Positions 58,173 to 64,000 of a stretch of DNA of 64,000 bases are shown here, one piece after another. The position numbers and the translations under genes were made by a program. The DNA lies in the NCBI GenBank assembly GCA_965153455.1, contig OZ234495.1, forward strand, positions 6,200,001 through 6,264,000, read 5' to 3'. Position 1 is the first letter of the stretch; every line of letters starts with the position of its first letter. The notes under the pieces are model-generated. The model had not been told where the DNA came from, did not search any database, and saw only the letters and a list, made by a program, of their open reading frames with translations. This DNA is from Sphagnum compactum. Taxonomy: Eukaryota > Bryophyta > Sphagnopsida > Sphagnales.

Positions 58173-59255
58173 TTGGAGGTGATGCTGAATGATGAAGCAG
58201 CGACCGAGCTACAGCTTAATAAGCTGTGTGGTGATGAAAACCTTTTCTCTTACACCCGAGTGCCAAGAAGGAGAACTCTTGTTGATATAACACTAGGAGG
58301 GGCTGTGCCGATCCCTGAAGCTGTAGGAGAACGAGTTGGTGCAATCCGGGATACTTCAGTCAAGTCCAAGATTCTTTCACACTTCATAAAGGGAAAAATT
58401 TCCCTCTCACCGATGGAAACCATTCTGATGATTCCAGGAGAGCTGGAACACCTCGAGAGTTTGGTGAAGCTGGCAAGGAGAAAGAGGGATTCAGAAGCGA
58501 CTGAGAACCAAGTGTCAGTGGTCTCTGCAATCCCGTCACTAAGAAAGATCTGCATCAACAAGACCCATCGAAACAAGACTCTGCATTTGCTTGTGGAGAT
58601 CAGCAACTATGTTGTTGAAGGCCTGGTGGATACTGGAGCTTCCATGTCTGTTATGGCTGCTGCTGTAGTTAGAGAATTGGGCATGATGCATCTTGTGACA
58701 GGAACCGAAACTTACAAGACCGCATCGGGAGTGGTTACTCAGGCCCTAGGTAGGATTGATGAGCTACCAGTCAAGGTAGGAGGTGTACAGTGTGCCATGA
58801 CCTTTATGGTAGTGGACACGGACAGTTACGACGTGCTCCTTGGACTGGACTTTTTGATGAAAATTGGAGCGGTTGTGGATGTGGAACGGGGTCTGATACA
58901 GGTGCGACATGGCCCCGGAACCAATGTAGAGGTGTTACCGTTGACAATGGTGAATTTGTTGCAGGGGATGAGTTCGGGAGCTCTGGAGCAAGAGGCGTCG
59001 ACTACCTGGAAAAACACACACGCCAATGGAGATTCTGGCTGGATGCCAGATCAGGATCAGGTGATCGTGACCAAGGGAGACGATGCATCCATCTCAGATT
59101 CTGATACTGGTACTGATAGCAGTGAGTATTATGATTCGGAGTCTAATCAATTGAAGCAAATTGATTACGAGGAAAAGTTTGGAGATGCTGGATTGGAAGA
59201 GTTGGTGAGCTCAGAAGGGCCGCAAGAAATTTTGCGACTGATGCTACAGGAGTAG
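58173..59255 (+). pseudogene. Retropepsin-like aspartic protease region
   Basis: Open for 360 codons in the same frame as gag. The protease active-site motif is VDTGASMSVMAAAVV (near 58626-58670), followed by the usual hydrophobic YDVLLGLDFL (near 58825-58855). A Ser/Asp-rich acidic linker follows. It ends at a TAG (59253) where a CAG codon would keep the frame. The start at 58173 is not a real initiation site; the protein would come from a gag-pol polyprotein. Confidence 0.85.
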
Positions 59256-60692
59256 GTTGACGGGTTCATGACAGAAGAAGTCACGGATGCGGACGATTAC
59301 ACAGACTGGATCAGATGGGCGTCTGATGCAGAGCAGAGTAGGCAAAACATGTATGAATCCACACATGATGCAGCTGTCCCGTTGCTACCACAGTAACCAA
59401 GTCAAGACCACAACTCTTCGATTCCAGTGCTGTTGCAGACTGTTCAGGTGAAAAATGGTAACTTCGATCGCATACCCATTGAGCAATTGGCATCATCCAA
59501 CCATCGTGAAATGGACGTTAGGTGGAGGGAGATCTGCTAGCGAATCAGGATTGACACCGGTTTGGATGAGGAGGGGCAGCAGCAATTCTTGGGAATTCTA
59601 GAGCGATACCAAGACGTTTTTGCTTGGAACAAGGGCGAACTAGGCTGCTGTACCATTGGGGAGCATTGTATAGATACGCAAGGGTTCCCACCTTGCAAAG
59701 CAGCTCCTGGTCGACTATCTTACTGGGAGGAGGCTGAAGTGAAGAGGCAAATTGATGTACAAGTAGATTTGGGCAAGATGAGCCCAGTAATTCTAAGTAT
59801 GCCTGTCGGGTGACTCTGCCGGTGAAGAAAGATGGGAGCAGGCGTTTCTATGGAGACTATCGACCACTCAACGCACAAACGCGGCGAGACTCATTTTCGA
59901 TGCCACTCGTGGAGGATGTGATTGATTAGTTGGGAAACTCATCATGGTTCACTGCCTTAGACTTACAGTCAGGTTTTTGGCAAATTCGGATGGCTCCAGA
60001 AGACATGAAGAAGACTGCGCTAATCACTAAGACTGGATTGTATGACTGGACAGTTATGCCATTTGGACTGAAAGAATGCAACGAGTATGTTTACCCGAAC
60101 TATGTCAGAGGTATTTAAGGACTTGGGTAGCAAATTTCTGAAGGTATTCGTTGATGACCTCAATGTGCACAGCGAGAGTTGGGGGGAGCATCTTCAACAT
60201 CTGGATGCAGTCCTCTGCAAACTCAGGGAAGTGAATCTTAAACTAAACCCAAACAAGTGTTGCTTTGCTGCTAAGAATATTACATTTCTGGGCCATGTGG
60301 TAAGCAAGAAGGGCACCAGACCAGATCCTGGGAAAATCGAAGCAGTTCTGCATTTCCCAACACCGAAGACAGTCACAAGCGTCAGGTCGTTCTTAGGTCT
60401 GACAGGTTACTACCGAAAATACATTCGAGGCTATTCGAGATTGGCAGGTCCTTTGTTTGAGTTGACAAGGAAGGAAGTTGCATTTGTGTGGGACGTGGGC
60501 TGTGAACAGGCATTCCAGGCGTTAAAGGCAGCGCTGGTGGTCGCGCTTGTGCTCACACGACCAGATTTCAAAAGAACATTTTGGCTGGACGTAGACTGGT
60601 TGCCCAAAGGTGTTGGAGCTATACTGTCACAGAAAGAAGGGAGGTTTGAGAAAGTAGTGGCGTATGCCAGCAAGAGCCTAACAGAGGCATAG
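59256..60692 (+). pseudogene. Reverse transcriptase and start of RNase H
   Basis: The frame continues from the protease through several stops (e.g. TAA at about 59393, TAG at about 59538) to VFAWNKGELG. It shifts near 59795 to give GSRRFYGDYRPLNAQT and WFTALDLQSGFWQIRM, shifts back near 60075, and then reads FLKVFVDDLNVHS (the catalytic YXDD box as FVDD, near 60150), FLGHVVSKKG and FLGLTGYYRKYI. The RNase H domain begins with TFWLDVDWLPKGVGAILSQ. A TAG ends this block at 60690. Two frameshifts and at least four stops. Confidence 0.9.
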
Positions 60693-62120
60693 AGAAAGTT
60701 CCATCCTATGGAAGGGGAATGCTACGCGTTGGTTTGGGGTGTCATGCATTTTAGGCAGTACTTGCACAGGAATCATTTTATCCTACGCACAGATCACAAA
60801 CCACTAGAATGGTTGGCAACCGTATCTGATGCACATGGCAGGAGAGGCAGATGGGTTGGCATGTTGCAGGATTTTAGCTTCAAGATAGTACACCGACCAG
60901 GACTCAGGCATACAAATGTCGATGCTTTGAGTAGGAATCCAGTTGGATCAGCTACAGCGGATGATGACTTCAGTGAGGAGATGCAAGATATGGGAGGTGT
61001 TTCAATTGACACACCTCAAGGAGAGGGAGAGCTTCTCTTTGTTCAGACTGGCAAAGAGTCAGAATGGCTCGGTATAAGGAGAAAGGATAGGGAGTTGGTA
61101 CAACATCATGCTTGTTGTTTTGGGATTAACCACTACAGGTATGGCGGCAGCCATCAGCTGTATGTGGTAGACATTGTATCAGGAGAGGAGCAGCCCAAGG
61201 AGGTTGTTTCAGGTGAAGCAGAAGCTGCCAATGGGAGTGAGCTTGTGCAGGACGATCGTGAAAGAATGGTGCTGAAGAGAAGGAGACCACAATACTTTGA
61301 CAAGCGGCAGCAATTGGACCTGGTATTGGAGGCTCATGAGCTAGCTGAATTTGGGGACCATGAGTTGAGTCCTACCGAATCTAATGATGAGGAAGACCAG
61401 GAAACGGATGCAAGGTGCATCGACATCTGGAGAGATGTAGTTTGTTTGGAACTATTGAAAGAAGGTATGCTGTCAGATACAATCGACCTTGAGGAGAGCA
61501 AGAGGGCCAGAAAGAGGGCGAGCAACTATTGCTGGAAGGAGCAGAGGCTCTACTTCAAGGGGCTGCTTGTGCCCAAGCCGGAGGAGAGGATCTCACTTGT
61601 GATTCAAATGCATGAAGATCTGGGGCATTTTGGGGAACAGAGGACGTTGGCTGAGATCCGTCGAAGATACTTCTGGCATAATCGGACTGAAGATGTTAAG
61701 ACGGTAGTAAGAAGGTGCCAGCAATGCCAAGTGGTGAAGAGCGCGGGTAGTATCCGCTCTGGGGATGAGCATTTAAAGAGCATTCCCATCTATGATTTAT
61801 TCCATAGAGTTGCATTGGACACTGCGGGTCCTTTGCCTGAAACGAAGTCAGGAAACAAGTACATTCTGGTGGCCATCGACCACTATTCTAAGTGGTGCGA
61901 GGCGAAAGCGGTGGCTGATCATGGTGCCAAGACTGCGTCCAGATTCTTGGAAGACGACATCATCTACAGATATGGAGTACCCAAATTCGTGCTCACCGAC
62001 AATGGTGGAGAATGGGCTGCAGAATTCGAGGTGATGTGCAAGGACTACGGAATCCAGCATCAGCACACTGCACCTCAGTGGCCTCAATGCAATGAGATGG
62101 CAGAGTGCATGATCAAGACC
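60693..62120 (+). pseudogene. RNase H end and integrase (N-terminal and catalytic)
   Basis: Continues in the same frame after the TAG: GECYALVWGVMHFRQYL, LRTDHKPLEWL and VHRPGLRHTNVDALSR complete RNase H. Integrase follows: the HHCC zinc domain H-E-D-L-G-H...CQQC (about 61614-61730), then the catalytic core with VALDTAGPLPE (first Asp), LTDNGGEW (second Asp) and NEMAECMIKT (Glu region). The frame is then cut by the MITE at 62121. Confidence 0.9.
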
Positions 62121-62301
62121 CTAGTGATGACATTCTTCATTTTGCACATTAAAATTCTTTAAAATTCTTCATTTGCCACCTTGTCAAAACATTCTTGGCC
62201 CGCGAATGTTTACCAAATTACACTGGTTGATCTATAAAATTCGTTAAAATTCTTGCTTCTTTGGGCTTCCATAACATTCTCGCACCAAGAATGTCATAAC
62301 T
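62121..62301. mobile_element. MITE inserted in integrase (MULE-like?)
   Basis: A 181-bp insertion. ATGATCAAGACC occurs just before (62109-62120) and at the far side (62302-62313), so it carries an 11-12-bp target-site duplication. Its ends are inverted: TAGTGATGACATTCTT at the left, and AAGAATGTCATAACT(A) at the right, whose reverse complement is TAGTTATGACATTCTT, 15 of 16 matching. The interior is AT-rich with several ACATTCT/AAATTCTT copies. There is no coding capacity. TSD length suggests a Mutator-like family, but the inverted repeats are short for that. Confidence 0.85.
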
Positions 62302-62889
62302 ATGATCAAGACCATCAAGCATGGCATCACTGTTCTTGCTGCAACACCAGCCAATGTGGATTGTTGGGACGAGCATCTGGCTAAAATTTTGTTTGGGTAT
62401 CGATGTGGGATCCAGGCTAGCACTAAGTTTTCACCTTTCATGATTCTGACAGGTTGCACACCACATCTGAGGGCAGACAACTACCTGCACGCTCTGACTG
62501 CTGAGACTGATGATGGGGTGGACGTGGAAGTTACTGCAGCACAATTCATGCAGAAAGTGGAGCTCATTGCAAGCATCCATGAAAACGTATTGCTCAATGT
62601 GGAGCAAGCACAGAAGCAACAAAGGAAGGCTTATGCCACCCGGAAAGGTAAACATCTGTTCGAGGGTCTGATTGCAGGGGCGACGATGGTGAAGATGAAG
62701 AAACCCGGAAAGAGGAGAGCTTTAATTGCAAGCTGGGAGGGTCCATACCAGTTCATCGGGCATGCTGATCAGAAGGGAAACCTTGACTTCGAGGAGGGCA
62801 GTCGAGTGTGCATTATCCAGGATGCTGATGGACACCAGTGGGAAAGGTCTCGTCGAGATCTTCAGATCTATCACGCTCCACCTGATTGA
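62302..62889 (+). pseudogene. Integrase C-terminal part
   Basis: Resumes right at the duplicated target (MIKTIKHGITVL) and stays open for 195 codons to TGA: the end of the catalytic core (LFGYRCGIQASTKFSPF), a helical stretch (NVEQAQKQQRKAY), and a GPF-like C-terminal module, ASWEGPYQFIGHADQKGN and WERSRRDLQIYH. No chromodomain. Confidence 0.88.
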
Positions 62890-62913
62890 GTGAAGCTGAG
62901 GGACCCAGCTTTT

Positions 62914-62927
62914 AAAGAACGGAGGGG
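62914..62927 (+). other. Polypurine tract
   Basis: AAAGAACGGAGGGG, interrupted by one C, lies seven bases before the 3' LTR and would prime plus-strand synthesis. Confidence 0.7.
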
Positions 62928-62934
62928 TTACATA

Positions 62935-63922
62935 TGTAACACGAAATCAGGTCGCCACACCAGTGTGAACACAAGGGGTTTTGAGGCTTGATTTGTGTTT
63001 TATTAGCCGCCATGATGTTGGCGGCGGAAGTCTCTTCTGTACTGCTGCATGGGAGTGCATGGGGAGGTCTCTCTAAGTGTGAGTAATTGGAAGGACAGGA
63101 ACAAGGCGGCTGGAAATAATGAAGAGGAGTGGAGCTGCATCAATGAGCGAAGATGGAGGGATTGACGGCGGCGGATGAGGCGGTTAAGGGAAAAAGCGGG
63201 AAAGGAGGACGGTGGGAGGAGTTGAGCTGGTCTGATGGAGAGAGGATAGACAGAAGACATTAGAGTTTTTGGGAGAGCTGGTGGCGGATTTTTTGCTCGT
63301 TGCGTTACTAACCAGAGCACGTCCAGCTCCATGATTGAGAGATAGTACTGAGGGAGGGATCGAGGCTGTAAAGAGAAAGAAATTGGAGATGGTGGTCTGA
63401 GCTGTGGAAGTGTGCCCGATAAAAGAAGTAGCAGAGCAGAAGAAGAAGGAGGAGAGGAGCAGGATAGCCAGAGGTTAAGAGAGGAGGAGAAGAGGAGTTT
63501 TGTTTTGGTCTTGGTTTAGAGCAGTGCCGAGTGTGGCAGATGAGCTACGAGATACTCAGATAGATAGATTTAGATGTTTAAAGGAACAACTTGGCTGAGC
63601 TGCTGATCTTTTCCGCTGCGCTCAGCAACTTGGCTGAGTAATTGTTTGTTTTCTGATGAACACTGGAATGAGGAAACTTGCACTCGTTGTTTAGTCTGTG
63701 ATTGAAGCTGTGAAGCTTTGGTTTCTGTGGTTACATCTGTCGATTCTGTACTAGTCGTCTCTGTGTGATGATCTGAGGATGTGTGAGAGAAGACCGTGAA
63801 ACGGAGAGTGAGAGGAATTAAGGGTATGCTGTTAGGTTCAAAATCCCAGAGGATATTGATCTTGGGCAGAATAATCAGGCATTCAAGTTTGGTTGTAGAG
63901 TCCAGCACTCTCTTTTTTGGTT
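62935..63922 (+). repeat. 3' LTR
   Basis: Begins TGTAACACGAAATCAGGTCG like the 5' LTR. The homology ends at about 63918, after CTCTCTTTTTT; the last few bases (GGTT) before the flanking ACAATAC are ambiguous. Confidence 0.92.
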
Positions 63923-64000
63923 ACAATACCACATTGCTCAAAATCCACTACCTAGACAAACTTAAATATTGGGAAAAAAAAAAATAGTCACTTGAACATA
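63923..64000. other. Right flank of the LTR element
   Basis: AT-rich sequence resuming after the element. Nothing recognised before the window ends. Confidence 0.5.

Larger units (their letters stand above)
55455..63922 (+). mobile_element. Ty3/gypsy LTR retrotransposon
   Basis: An 8.5-kb element with two LTRs of about 980 bp, a primer-binding site, gag-pol in the order gag, protease, reverse transcriptase, RNase H, integrase (Ty3/gypsy order), and a polypurine tract. ACAATAC occurs immediately before the 5' LTR (55448-55454) and after the 3' LTR (63923-63929), suggesting the target-site duplication, although a standard length would be 5 bp. The LTRs are about 98% alike by eye. The coding region has many stops and at least two frameshifts and is split by a MITE, so the copy is dead. 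No chromodomain is visible at the integrase end. Confidence 0.93.

Overview
This is nuclear DNA of a land plant. Supporting signs are a chloroplast ribosomal protein gene (PSRP6), a plastid S2P-like membrane protein, a plant-type GLE1 split into about 15 exons, a plant L1 LINE, a Ty3/gypsy LTR element primed by initiator tRNA-Met, and plant telo-box motifs. The large share of decayed transposons and AT-rich spacer suggests a big, repeat-rich genome. A seed-free lineage such as a fern, lycophyte or bryophyte is my guess, but nothing here proves it.

Layout. 0-2.7 kb: ruins of a DDE_1 (pogo/CENP-B-like) transposase, then a scrap of a PDR/ABCG transporter. 3.5 kb: an intact tRNA-Gly(CCC). 5.5-6.0 kb: a non-autonomous Helitron. 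7-13.2 kb: GLE1 (+). 14.3-14.7 kb: PSRP6 (-), convergent with GLE1. 16.2-18.5 kb: intronless EGY-like S2P-family protein (+), divergent from PSRP6. 20-23.3 kb: scattered coiled-coil exons (+) with a decayed LINE fragment on the other strand. 24.7-25.7 kb: ZCCHC10-like zinc-knuckle protein (-) with telo-boxes upstream. 29.6-30.4 kb: F-box-like protein (-). 32.1-32.8 kb: Myb/SANT-like domain protein (-). 33.05-41.26 kb: an almost full-length L1 LINE (-) bounded by a 15-bp direct repeat. 42-46.5 kb: a series of tandem arrays. 46.5-55.4 kb: AT-rich spacer with minisatellites, including one whose repeat orientation flips in the middle. 55.45-63.92 kb: a Ty3/gypsy LTR retrotransposon with both LTRs, whose integrase is split by a 181-bp MITE.

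How it fits together. The cellular genes are housekeeping (mRNA export, plastid translation, plastid membrane biology, RNA-binding, protein turnover) and do not form a pathway. The most informative signals are in the mobile DNA: nested insertions with legible target-site duplications, and stop codons that look like products of cytosine deamination (CGA to TGA, CAG to TAG, CAA to TAA) as expected for methylated transposons. I found no CRISPR array, operon, phage or other clearly new system. The best candidates for novelty are the orientation-switching and core-sharing arrays at 43-54 kb, and the EGY-like protein that has lost its metalloprotease motif.
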